Assembly: GCA_022567305.1 (NCBI GenBank)
Contig: JADFHF010000036.1
Coordinates: 1 to 39,464 of the forward strand
DNA: 39,464 nt
Direction of reading: 5' to 3'
DNA from: Bacteroidota bacterium
GTDB lineage: Bacteria > Bacteroidota > Rhodothermia > Rhodothermales > UBA10348
A model generated the notes under the pieces. The model searched no databases. It was not told where the DNA came from and saw only the letters and a program-made list of their open reading frames with translations. Shown piece by piece: positions 1 to 7,783 of this stretch (positions within the stretch are counted from its first letter, which is position 1; each line of letters begins with the position of its first letter). Made by a program: the position numbers and the translations under genes.

Positions 1-2
1 TA

Positions 3-560
3 GCTGTAACGCTCCTATCGGCCAGTGAAGCCAGGGCTCAGGAAGCCGCCGACGAAAATGTCAGAAGTGCGGTGGTGGGGCTGTACGCGGCTCTCAGTGC
101 CAAGGACGCCAACGCGGTCGTCCGCTACATGCTTCCCGACGGCTACACCGAGTTCAGCGAGAGTGGGAGTCGCCTGTCCGTACTTGATCAGGAGTACATC
201 AGGAATGCGCTTGCCTCAGATGTCGAGATCGACCTTGCTGTACGGGATCTTGACGTCACCAGTTACGGCGACGCCGCTATAGTAACCGGATATCGGGTCG
301 GCTCGATCAAGTGGCCGAGTGGGTCGAAGTCCGAGGCTACCTTGCGCCTCTCGATGGTGTGGGTGAAAGAGTCCGGTGAGTGGCGACTGGCTCATGTCCA
401 CCTCTCGCCGTCGCGGACCGTCCCCTCCGATAGCGCCACGGTACGCGAAGTTCACGACGCATGGTTCGAAGGACTTCTGAGCGAGGACACTACCATCGTC
501 AGCCGCGTTCTTTCACCCGATGTCACGCTTGGCTTTCCGGGCGGGAACGTTTCTGTATAA
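3..560 (+). CDS. Exported SnoaL/NTF2-like (DUF4440-type) protein, cut at both ends
   Basis: The reading frame is open to the left window edge, so the true start lies outside. The first visible residues (AVTLLSASEARAQEAADENV) look like the end of a signal peptide with an A-R-A cleavage site, so the protein is probably exported. The body shows the NTF2-like pattern: a helix (VVGLYAALSAKDANAVVRYM), then strands ending in LRLSMVWVKESGEWRLAHVHLS. A second copy of the same fold starts at VREVHDAWFEGLLSEDTTIVSRVL but stops after FPGGN, where only the first third of a domain has been read. The gene is therefore either a truncated two-domain protein or disrupted near position 560. The family includes many small-molecule-binding proteins of unknown substrate; no function is assigned. 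Confidence 0.6.
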   Translation, partial: AVTLLSASEARAQEAADENVRSAVVGLYAALSAKDANAVVRYMLPDGYTEFSESGSRLSVLDQEYIRNALASDVEIDLAVRDLDVTSYGDAAIVTGYRVGSIKWPSGSKSEATLRLSMVWVKESGEWRLAHVHLSPSRTVPSDSATVREVHDAWFEGLLSEDTTIVSRVLSPDVTLGFPGGNVSV

Positions 561-842
561 ACTTGCGAGGCCAAATCACGAAGTTCTTCATCTTCTGCTG
601 AGAGCAAGACCGAGAACTTATCTTTCGTATTCTACCTGGTTCTCTCCCCAAAAATACTGCCTGTAGGCAAGTCTTCACGAATGGCTCTGAGCTCATTCAG
701 CGCTATTCTTAGTCTCCCTATCGGGTTATGAGAGACCTCAATTGTAACCAAATCCTAACTTTCCGAGTGTCCACTGAAACGGGGTTGAACCCTACTGCCA
801 AACGACAGTATTCTGTAGATCAACACGATAAGGTCATCTACC

Positions 843-1964
843 ATGCCCTCTAGGGGATCAAAAGGTATTGTAACAGAGCTGCTTGCGCACGCCGGAATCG
901 TTATCGCGGGGAAAAATCCGTGGGACCTCAAAGTGAATGATGAACGGGTATTTGAACGTGTTCTCAAACAGGGTCCGCTCGGTCTTGGAGAAGCCTACAT
1001 GGAGAGATGGTGGGATGTAGAGTGTGTCGATGAGTTTCTTTATCGAATACAGCGGGCGCGTCTTAGACAGTACGCAAGACGTAACTGGAGATTCTATCTC
1101 TTTGCTTTACCTCACATTCTTTTCAATTTCCAAGGGAGATCAAAGGCAAAAGAAGTAGCCCTGGTGCATTACGACAAGGGCAATGATTTATTTAGGGCTA
1201 TGCTCGATGACCGCATGGTCTATTCGTGTGGGTACTGGAAGGATGTTTCCACTCTCCAGGAAGCCCAGGAAGCCAAACTTGATTTAGTGTGCCGGAAGCT
1301 TAGTCTTGAGCCTGGGATGAAAGTTCTTGATATTGGTTGCGGTTTTGGGAGTTTTGCCAGGTTTGCTGCAGAGAAATATGGTGTGACTATCGTTGGCGTA
1401 ACTAATTCGGAACAACAAGCCACCCTTGCTCGAAAATTATGCGAGGGCTTGTCCATCGAAATACGATTGCAAGATTACCGTGAAATTTCTGGCACCTATG
1501 ACCATATCGTGTCCATTGCCATGTTTGAAGCGGTGGGACACAAAAACTTTCGCACCTTTATGAAAATAGTGCATGATCTTCTGAACGACCATGGGCTATT
1601 CTTGCTTCATACCATAGGAGGCAACTTTACTAGGTTCTCGGGTGATGCTTGGACTGAAAGATATATTTTTCCCAATGGCATGATTCCCTCAATCGAACAA
1701 ATCGGCACGGCCATTGAGAAGCTCTTTGTCATGGAGGATTGGCATAGTTTCGGGACGGATTACGACAAGACGCTTATGGCTTGGTTTCGCAACTTCGATG
1801 CCGCATGGCAGGATTTAGAAGGAAAGTATGGAGAGCGTTTTTATCGGATGTGGACCTATTATCTTTTGTCCTTTGCCAGTTCGTTTCGTGCTCGTGAGCT
1901 TCTACTCTGGCAAATTGTACTTTCAAAGAACGGGGTGCCGGGCGGCTATACCTCAGTGCGATGA
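843..1964 (+). CDS. cfa: Cyclopropane-fatty-acyl-phospholipid synthase, paralogue 1
   Basis: A 373-residue SAM-dependent methyltransferase that would transfer a methylene group to cis-unsaturated acyl chains of membrane phospholipids. Visible family marks: HYDKGNDLF, the YSCGYW active-site cysteine segment, the SAM-binding loop VLDIGCGFGSFARFAAE, LLHTIGGN, and DWHSFGTDYDKTLMAW. Length is typical of the family. The usual MFEHVGPKN motif reads MFEAVGHKN, so the conserved His after the catalytic Glu is Ala here. Base composition is clearly richer in A and T, with many A/T third positions, than the second copy at 3200-4357, which argues for separate origins rather than a recent tandem duplication. 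No good Shine-Dalgarno site is seen before the ATG. Family assignment is strong; activity is uncertain because of the His to Ala change. Confidence 0.9.
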   Translation: MPSRGSKGIVTELLAHAGIVIAGKNPWDLKVNDERVFERVLKQGPLGLGEAYMERWWDVECVDEFLYRIQRARLRQYARRNWRFYLFALPHILFNFQGRSKAKEVALVHYDKGNDLFRAMLDDRMVYSCGYWKDVSTLQEAQEAKLDLVCRKLSLEPGMKVLDIGCGFGSFARFAAEKYGVTIVGVTNSEQQATLARKLCEGLSIEIRLQDYREISGTYDHIVSIAMFEAVGHKNFRTFMKIVHDLLNDHGLFLLHTIGGNFTRFSGDAWTERYIFPNGMIPSIEQIGTAIEKLFVMEDWHSFGTDYDKTLMAWFRNFDAAWQDLEGKYGERFYRMWTYYLLSFASSFRARELLLWQIVLSKNGVPGGYTSVR

Positions 1965-1986
1965 TATTGCCTTTCCACCCCGAACC

Positions 1987-2019
1987 CCGTTTCTTTAGGC
2001 TCACCCACCTAGAAGCCTC
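1987..2019 (+). promoter_or_regulatory. Leader shared with the second kinase relic
   Basis: The 14-mer CCGTTTCTTTAGGC (1987-2000) lies 19 bases before the ATG at 2020. The identical 14-mer lies 19 bases before the ATG at 9106, and the bases between are also similar (ACCCACC in both). Constant spacing suggests a conserved 5' leader or promoter piece kept with the kinase start. Function is inferred only from conservation. Confidence 0.45.
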
Positions 2020-2181
2020 ATGATCGGCAAGAACTTATCCCACTACAAGATCCTTGAAGAACTGGGCCGCGGCGGGATTTCTTCGGAAGCAACTGAGAGG
2101 GAATGGGAAGAAGTTGATGAAGACTCGAACGCCAAACCGAATCGTCTGGGTCGCATTGCTGACTCTGTCCGGCTGCGATAG
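2020..2181 (+). pseudogene. Relic of a Ser/Thr protein kinase N-terminus (copy A)
   Basis: A 53-codon frame beginning MIGKNLSHYKILEELGRGG. This is the classic opening of bacterial Hanks-type kinases (ISHYKILEKLGEGGMG followed by VYKA), up to the glycine-rich loop. After GRGG the kinase sequence stops and the frame runs on without homology into a TAG. The VAIK lysine and all catalytic motifs are absent. The following PD40 lipoprotein gene starts inside this frame, in another phase, at 2117. In related organisms these kinases often carry C-terminal TolB/PD40 repeats, so the arrangement may come from a deletion within a kinase gene. Relic status is clear; how it formed is inferred. Confidence 0.6.
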
Positions 2182-3032
2182 GATCGCTAATCGTGAATCC
2201 ACCGCCGCGAACGGAACCGGTGGAATCGAAGTCGAGGTGGTTGGCCCCGGTATCGTTTCCACAGAGCTGCCGGAGTTCGCCAGCGCTTTCTCACCCGATG
2301 GCGACACAATTTATTTCAATCGTACCCCTTCTGACCGCTCTTCGATAGGACTGTTTTATTCCATTCGAACAGACTAGTGGTTGGTCTGAGTCACGCCAAT
2401 TCCCACCCACCCAGGGGGTTACAGCGATCGACCCGTTTCTAAGCTCAGACGGGCGGCGACTTTATTTCGCGTCACCTCGAGTCCGTGAGAGCTCCGGCAA
2501 TGAATCGCTCAGTATCTGGTTCGTGGAGCGGACCCGCGAGGGTTGGGGCGAGTTCGAAGAGGTTGGCGGTCCTATCAACTCGGACTCCACCGATTATTTC
2601 CTTTCCCTCGCTACCGATGGGACGGTGGCCTTCAGCTCCACACGGAACGGAATCCTCGGGATCTACATCTCATCACCGAGTCCGAGTGGATGGACAGATC
2701 CAGAGTTTCTTAGCCTGGAGGGGGCTCCAGATGCATCGAATCCATTGATCAGTCCTGACGGGACCCTCATGGTTGTGTCCGCGACGAGCACGGACGGATC
2801 ATCCGACCTGCTGGTCACATGCCGAATGGCGACAGGGTGGGGTCGCCCTCGCCCTCTTCCCGATCCAGTGAACTCTCGATACGCCGAATTCGCTCCAGCG
2901 ATAGCCGGCGAGAACCTATACTACACGTCGGAACGCCCCGGCATCGTTGGTCCCTCGCCGGACTCAATACGCCCGCCAGGCGATCTCTACCGAACTCCGA
3001 TCCGAGTCCTATCTGACATGTGTCAGCCATAG
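2117..3032 (+). pseudogene. PD40/TolB-like repeat lipoprotein, frameshifted
   Basis: The first frame starts at ATG 2117 after a purine-rich GGGAAGAAG and gives MKTRTPNRIVWVALLTLSGC, a lipoprotein signal with lipobox LSGC. It continues into the PD40 motif FASAFSPDGDTIYFNR and stops at the TAG of 2375-2377. The frame beginning near 2373 carries on without an internal stop to 3032, with more repeats: FLSSDGRRLYFAS, FLSLATDGTVAFSSTR, LISPDGTLMVVSAT, and FAPAIAGENLYYTSERPG. A single-base-type frameshift near 2365-2375 therefore splits one gene of about 300 codons. Such beta-propeller proteins sit in the periplasm or outer membrane and often bind other proteins. The break may be real decay or a sequencing error. 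Confidence 0.7.
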
Positions 3033-3199
3033 GAAGCGGGGTTCTTAACAAGCAATTGCTGCTAGCATGATCATTTGGGAATTGAGTACCAGCAGCGATT
3101 TGTGCATCTTGCTCATAAAGCAGAACCGCAGATCCGTTATACAGCTCCAGGCGCAATGTGAATGACCGTTTTAGATACGTCTACCTTTAGCGAATCTCC

Positions 3200-4357
3200 A
3201 TGAGTGACACGGAAACGACCACGGCGCGCAAGACCGAGACTGCCGATGCTGATCGTCGGTCCATCGTCGAAGATGCCCTGGCGATGGGTGATATTCAAAT
3301 CAACGGGTCGCGTCCCTGGGACATTCAGATTCATGATGAACGGTTCTACAAAAGCATCCTGGCGGAGGATGCACTCGGACTGGGCGAGTCTTACATGGAA
3401 GGGTGGTGGGAGGCGGAGGAGTTGGACGCTTTCTTCTTTCATTTGCTCGGAATCGACCTCAGCGAGATCCGAATGTCCTGGCAGAAGAAATGGACGCTGC
3501 TGAAGGATCGCTTCTTGAACCGGCAGAGCACGGCACGTGCATTTTTAATCGGCGAGCACCACTACGACCGCGGCAACGATCTCTTCCGGGTGATGCTCGA
3601 TCGGCGGGTAACGTATTCGTGCGGATACTGGAAGGATGCCACTACGCTGGACGAGGCGCAGGAGGCGAAGCTTGATCTCGTCTGTCGCAAGATCGGACTA
3701 CAACCGGGACAGAAGGTGCTCGATATCGGCTGTGGGTGGGGCAGCTTCATGAAGTACGCGGCCGAAAACTACGGCGTCTCAGCAGTGGGCGTCACCGTCT
3801 CTGAAGAGCAGGCCGCGCTCGGACGGGAGCTCTGCGAGGGATTGCCTGTAGAGATCCGGCTGCAGGACTACCGCGACGTCACCGATCAATTCGATCACGT
3901 GGTCTCCATCGGCATGTTCGAGCACGTCGGGCCCAAGAACTACCGCACCTTCTTCGAGAAGGTCGACCAGTGTCTGAAAGAGAACGGGGTGCTGCTCTTG
4001 CACACCATCGGCAACAGGTTCTCCGTTCGCTCCACTGATCCGTTCACGGAGAAGTACATTTTTCCGAACAGCGTCATTCCGTCCATCCGTCAGATCGGAG
4101 ATGCGACGGAGCACCTGTTTGTAATGGAGGACTGGCACAATTTCGGACAGGATTACGACCCTACCCTGATGGCCTGGAACGAGAACTTCGAGGCTGGCTG
4201 GGAGGAACTGCGCCCGCACTACGGCGACACTTTTTACCGCATGTGGCGCTATTTCCTACTGTCTGGCGCAGGCTCCTTCCGGGTGCGAAAGATGCAGCTG
4301 TGGCAAATCGTATTCTCAAAAAGCAGCATCATAGGGGGGTATACGCCTATCCGGTGA
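3200..4357 (+). CDS. cfa: Cyclopropane-fatty-acyl-phospholipid synthase, paralogue 2
   Basis: A complete 385-residue Cfa protein. It keeps all the usual marks: HYDRGNDLF, YSCGYWKD with the active-site cysteine, the SAM loop VLDIGCGWGSFMKYAAE, GMFEHVGPKNY with the catalytic Glu and following His, LLHTIGN, and DWHNFGQDYDPTLMAW. It would convert unsaturated to cyclopropane acyl chains in membrane phospholipids, commonly in stationary phase or under stress. Compared with the copy at 843-1964, the amino-acid sequence is closely similar but codons are much more G/C-rich, like the right half of the window. This is the copy more likely to be functional and native. The broken PD40 lipoprotein lies between the two copies. 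Confidence 0.95.
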   Translation: MSDTETTTARKTETADADRRSIVEDALAMGDIQINGSRPWDIQIHDERFYKSILAEDALGLGESYMEGWWEAEELDAFFFHLLGIDLSEIRMSWQKKWTLLKDRFLNRQSTARAFLIGEHHYDRGNDLFRVMLDRRVTYSCGYWKDATTLDEAQEAKLDLVCRKIGLQPGQKVLDIGCGWGSFMKYAAENYGVSAVGVTVSEEQAALGRELCEGLPVEIRLQDYRDVTDQFDHVVSIGMFEHVGPKNYRTFFEKVDQCLKENGVLLLHTIGNRFSVRSTDPFTEKYIFPNSVIPSIRQIGDATEHLFVMEDWHNFGQDYDPTLMAWNENFEAGWEELRPHYGDTFYRMWRYFLLSGAGSFRVRKMQLWQIVFSKSSIIGGYTPIR

Positions 4358-4771
4358 CCTGGTGGAAAGCGGATGATAGAGATGGGGCGTTCTTTCGGCG
4401 TATTTCTTCCTTATATGGGCGCTCTATCGTCGCGTTGGCAACAGATGTTTTCTTCGAGAAGACAGAATTACCCGATGCCGTTGTCGAATGGTGGCAAAAC
4501 TGGGCCCAGTCGCTATCGAAGGAGGAAGGCCGATTAAGGCGAGACGATGCCCCTGTATGTAGATCCCAGGGTCGCGAATTCTAAGTACGAAAAGGGGAAT
4601 TATCAAACGTTGAACCCAACCTATGTACGCCTGATTGGCTGGAATCGGGGATTTTCTGATTTACCCACCTTTAGAAATTAAGGTAAATCGGTGATCAGGC
4701 CTTAATAATTTCAGAACGGGGTGGCGCACATATACGCTGATAACGATTACAATCGGCTCTAGATAATTGAG

Positions 4772-4789
4772 GGTTACCGTGAAGTAACC
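4772..4789. repeat. Short perfect hairpin
   Basis: GGTTAC and GTAACC are separated by CGTGAA. No flanking T-run is present. Role unknown; possibly an operator or part of a non-coding transcript. Confidence 0.3.
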
Positions 4790-4883
4790 TATTGTGAGTT
4801 GGTCAACATATACTGATCGGTGATAAGCATATTAAACGAGATGCGGATCACTTCTCTTTATCACCCGCAGGTTCTTGTACTAG

Positions 4884-4925
4884 CCAGGTAACGAGATTAC
4901 ACTAGTGGAAAATCAACTGGGGTGA
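4884..4925 (+). repeat. Dispersed 42-base repeat, copy 1
   Basis: About 33 of 42 bases match 8651-8692 without gaps, including CCAGGT, GATTAC, TGGAAAA and TGGGG in the same spacing. It lies about 55 bases before the truncated M23 gene, so it may be a decayed promoter or leader. Identity was counted by eye. Confidence 0.4.
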
Positions 4926-4980
4926 GACGAAAAAATGCAGCACCTTCATCGACAGAATGATTGCGACTACTATTTGAACG

Positions 4981-5460
4981 ATGGCAAAAAACAGCTATTA
5001 CTATTATGACAAGGAAAACGCTTGCTTCGTCGAGGTAAAAGAAAAGGGGGCGAAAATATACGCTCGGATTATTCTCATCGTCGCCGGCTCACTCGCCTTA
5101 TCCATTGCCCTCACATTAGGTATGGACCGCATGGTCCAAACTCCTCAAGAATTAGCCTTGCTAGAGCAAATCGCTCATTATCGTTCGGGAGTTGACGCGC
5201 TTGAGAACCACATAGAGAGACAGGCTGATACTATTAGTCGCTCGACGCCAGCGACGGCGCAAACCTCGTTCCAAATGGTGTTAATGGACCGGACGCTCGA
5301 CCGGCATAAGCGGTCCTCCGTGACCTTCGTCGGTATTCGATTACAGTATGGGTGCGCTGCTAAAAAGTCCACGTCTTACCGTGAACGTCTAATCACACGA
5401 CTCTCTTACTGGACGATCGGTTCAACAATCACCGTACCGCGCATCATGGCCCCTTCGTGA
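4981..5460 (+). pseudogene. M23 peptidase N-terminal piece without catalytic domain
   Basis: The start MAKNSYYYYDKENACFVEVKEK followed by one membrane segment (IILIVAGSLALSIALTLGM, about residues 29-48) and a coiled-coil-like stretch (LALLEQIAHYRSGVDALENHI) matches the N-terminal half of Bacteroidota inner-membrane M23 endopeptidases, which open with a YYYD motif. In the family a periplasmic linker and an HxxxD...HxH peptidase domain follow. Here similarity fades after about residue 90-125 and the frame stops at 159 residues, right against the convergent cupredoxin gene with which it overlaps by 55 bases. The catalytic domain is not found in any frame downstream. It is most likely a truncated gene. 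An intact M23 peptidase lies at 28434-29753. Confidence 0.55.
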
Positions 5461-5843
5461 GGGATGCAGAAGTATACATAGGTACCAGGTACATCAAACG
5501 TATGCCGAAACGTTGCCTTTGCATCAAGATTGCCTGAGTTGAAGGACTTCGCCCCTTCAGGCAGCTGCACACTCTCAGCTAGCGTTGCCAAGTCAGGATC
5601 TGCCGTGATCGTGTGAACGAGCAGTGACGTGTTTCTCCACTCAACGGTCGTTCCGGCCCTGATCCTGACGGTCTCCGGCATAAACATCAACATATTGGTC
5701 AGCTCGACCACCGTAACGGGCTCCTCCGTCTTAGGATGAGGCGTTTGCAGGCCGATGCCGCCAACTAGTGCGACCATAGCAATCAAAGAAGCCGGTAGAA
5801 GGTGTAGCCTTGGCCGACTAAGAGTATGTGAAAATCTGCGCAT
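5406..5843 (-). CDS. Exported plastocyanin-like blue copper protein
   Basis: A 145-residue cupredoxin. An N-terminal membrane/signal segment (about residues 16-33) is followed by a single plastocyanin-type domain: VVELTNMLMFMPETVRIRAG, then the first copper ligand H77 in LLVHTITAD, and the C-terminal ligand cluster YFCIPHEGAMM with C126, H129 and a Met at 133 or 134. All four type-1 copper ligands are present, so it should carry electrons in the periplasm or on the membrane surface. A sulfocyanin- or plastocyanin-like electron carrier is the best description; the partner is unknown. It ends tail-to-tail with the M23 relic. The multicopper oxidase at 35272-36414 is the other copper protein in the window, but the two are not adjacent. 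Confidence 0.85.
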   Translation of the reverse strand: MRRFSHTLSRPRLHLLPASLIAMVALVGGIGLQTPHPKTEEPVTVVELTNMLMFMPETVRIRAGTTVEWRNTSLLVHTITADPDLATLAESVQLPEGAKSFNSGNLDAKATFRHTFDVPGTYVYFCIPHEGAMMRGTVIVEPIVQ

Positions 5844-5946
5844 AGTGTGTGTCCCTCGTTCTCCGAATCGTGTTCACAATACCCTCCCCATCTCGCTGTA
5901 CGGAATGGGAGGAGCTAGCATGAGGAAGGTCTTGTGACTTCAGTTC

Positions 5947-6936
5947 CTACTCCGAGCGTTTGCTATCGATTTCAAGGTTTTCAAACATGACATGCCAAAA
6001 CGGTAGCTCCATGCCATTGGGTAAATTAAAGCCCGTCTTAACCGGTTTTTTCGTAAACCGACCCTCCTCCATCACCGGCATGAAGGGCGCTACCATCAGA
6101 TGAAAATGCTGCCGGGTCGGCGTGACTTCGTCATCAAAGGCTAACTTGTAGCCTTCTTTACGCACATATTCGGTAAGCATGCCATGGACCAGGCGCGGCT
6201 TGTCGAGCACCACTCCGTTTTTCTTTACCTCACCCATGCCCCAAAAGGCAAAGTAGGCGTACTCGCTCGGCATGAGCGCCGTGCCGATGCGGGTGAAACC
6301 ATGCAAGATGTGATTGGTGACCACGCCACCGAAGGTTGGAAACTCCATGCCGTGTGCTGCCAGCATCTGACAACATCTAACCTCGTAGGTATTACCGTCT
6401 TGGTCTTTCCAGCTGGCCATCATGTTAACGGCGTCCTCTGTCTTGGCCGCATCGGTCGCCGTCGCATCAACAGCCTTTAGGCTGAGCTTCCCCTCAGCCA
6501 TGACCGTGTATTTGTCGCCAAAGGGAGAGAGCGGTTTCATGACAGTATACGCGCTATGCTCTACACCACGCGCCATCAACGGAACACCATTTACACCGGG
6601 CGTACCGGAGAAGGCTCGCGGCATCTCCGGCGTACCGAAGACGTTAGGATCGAGCCTACGCTGGTCGGGCAGCGAAACGAAGACGCCGCCACTGGTTTGG
6701 GTAATGGTGACCTCGACCGGCCCACCGAGTAGCCCCAAAGGCTTCTCAAGATTCTTGTGCGCATCGATATAGCCCCTGGCAGGGGTCATTTTCTGCAGCT
6801 TGGCCATCGTTTGCTCCTGATCCATTTGCTTGGCATGCACGTGCGGTACTGCTGTTAGTAGGAGAAGCAAGAAGGCCAAGAGGTACCCGGCTGAATAGGA
6901 GCGTCTTGCTACGCGATTGATGTTGGATGATTTCAT
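5947..6936 (-). CDS. Secreted protein of unknown function
   Basis: A 329-residue protein with a clear signal peptide: basic start, then AGYLLAFLLLLLTAVPHVHA with likely cleavage after HVHA at about residue 35. The mature part is soluble with no further membrane segment. Visible features are a glycine/proline-rich region (LGLLGGPVEVTITQTSGG), a CC pair in YEVRCCQMLAAHGMEFPTFGG, and several conserved-looking histidines (NHILHGF, RQHFHLMVAPF, PFWHVMF). The His/Cys content could mean metal binding, but no known motif is matched. It follows the cupredoxin gene in reading order about 100 bases upstream on the same strand, so the two could be co-transcribed. I do not recognise the family. Confidence 0.75.
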   Translation of the reverse strand: MKSSNINRVARRSYSAGYLLAFLLLLLTAVPHVHAKQMDQEQTMAKLQKMTPARGYIDAHKNLEKPLGLLGGPVEVTITQTSGGVFVSLPDQRRLDPNVFGTPEMPRAFSGTPGVNGVPLMARGVEHSAYTVMKPLSPFGDKYTVMAEGKLSLKAVDATATDAAKTEDAVNMMASWKDQDGNTYEVRCCQMLAAHGMEFPTFGGVVTNHILHGFTRIGTALMPSEYAYFAFWGMGEVKKNGVVLDKPRLVHGMLTEYVRKEGYKLAFDDEVTPTRQHFHLMVAPFMPVMEEGRFTKKPVKTGFNLPNGMELPFWHVMFENLEIDSKRSE

Positions 6937-7110
6937 ATTAGAAGGTCTATGGGTTTCATTGAATGATTGTGTTTACTTACGAATCGTTAGGTGTGGCAAC
7001 ACAGATTTTCATTACCTCGTGGCGACCATGTTCGCGATATCTTCAGGGGATGTTTGCGCTTTCTTCAAGAAAGTGCGACGAGCGACATTCATATCACGTG
7101 ACCGGGACTT

Positions 7111-7392
7111 TTATAACAGCTCTTCGAATTCCTCACTCGTCATATCACAATTTCGGAGGATTTTTGTAAGGAGCGTTGGTCTGATGACTTCCCCGCCGTG
7201 GACAGGCACCACGGTGGTTCTCCCGTCGGCTTGCCGGAAATAAAAATGTGCCCGCGAGTTTTCAGGCTGGCAGAAGTTGGCAGCGTTGCCTGAGAAAGTC
7301 GCAAATTTGCGACTTGAATTAGGAAGGACAGCCCTGTAAGAGTTCTGAATTAATCGCACCCACGGGTAGAGGACACCAATACGCTCTGCCAT
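7111..7392 (-). pseudogene. Decayed HicA-like toxin
   Basis: The C-terminal 45 residues (AHFYFRQADGRTTVVPVHGG, then EVIRPTLLTKILRNCDMTSEEFEELL) closely fit the end of HicA/YcfA mRNA interferases, whose pattern is GSH-x-x-(Y/F)-PDGRR-TTVPVH-x-G...LLRKILRD-x-G. The N-terminal half of the frame (MAERIGVLYPWVRL...) does not fit: the family start with its first strand and the conserved GSH histidine is missing, reading NSRAHFYF. The N-terminus was therefore replaced or frameshifted and the protein is unlikely to be active. The upstream frame at 7440-7688 has a HicB-like patch, giving a hicB-hicA order. Family call is fairly good; pseudogene status is inferred from the missing half. Confidence 0.5.
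7296..7315. repeat. Perfect 20-bp palindrome
   Basis: AAGTCGCAAATTTGCGACTT is its own reverse complement over all 20 bases. It falls at the point where HicA similarity is lost. Such sites are typical dimeric repressor operators or insertion scars; nothing shows which. Confidence 0.6.
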
Positions 7393-7439
7393 GTCCGGAT
7401 TATCATGCGGCTACTTAGCCCCTGCGTCGTGCAAGTCGA

Positions 7440-7688
7440 TCTTATATCGGCATGATTCGCGAGGTTGGCAGCTCCCTCCGGAGTATCGCCGGCTTCGAGG
7501 GAATTCGTGATTCCGATTTCTCTGCAGACACGATTTCCAATCCAGTCGCGAAGACAACCGGGCCATGCTCTAGAAAAAGATAGCCTCTGTCTCCAAATTT
7601 CGGCGGGATCGGTCTGCCGGCTGGAGATGGGCTCTTTTCCACATTCATTCAGAAAAGCTTGTCGATGCAGATTCGCAGATCTTCCCAC
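7440..7688 (-). pseudogene. Possible decayed HicB-like antitoxin
   Basis: In the minus-strand frame starting near 7688, the segment EAGDTPEGAANLANHADI resembles the HicB consensus GDTPEEALANLREAI, and AWPGCLRD may correspond to the PELPGC patch just before it. The rest of the frame shows no family pattern and the C-terminal DNA-binding part is absent. Its position directly upstream of the HicA-like remnant on the same strand supports the reading. The similarity is short, so this is tentative; it could be chance. Confidence 0.25.
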
Positions 7689-7783
7689 CTGCCGTATTAC
7701 GTCTCAGGACAGCCCTCTGTCAGAGCGCGTCTGCATCGTTTCCTCGTTCCGGCTTTGGGCGAGGAGGAGAAGAGGGGCATTGC

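Larger units (their letters stand above)
4358..4980. other. Intergenic stretch with hairpins, no convincing gene
   Basis: No frame here shows recognisable protein sequence. The stretch contains two dyads. GATTTACC (4658-4665) pairs with GGTAAATC (4682-4689), with an overlapping inner pairing ACCTT/AAGGT. GGTTAC (4772-4777) pairs with GTAACC (4784-4789) across a 6-base loop. Neither is followed by a T-run, so they are not clear intrinsic terminators. A 42-base segment at 4884-4925 resembles 8651-8692. Confidence 0.5.

Noticed and set aside
561-660. Minus-strand segment KDKFSVLLSAEDEELRDLAS, like a ribbon-helix-helix antitoxin tail
   Set aside because: A stop codon precedes it almost at once and the piece is too short to assign.
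4243-4584. Open frame overlapping the end of the second cfa
   Set aside because: Its first third is the cfa gene read out of frame; the rest has no pattern.
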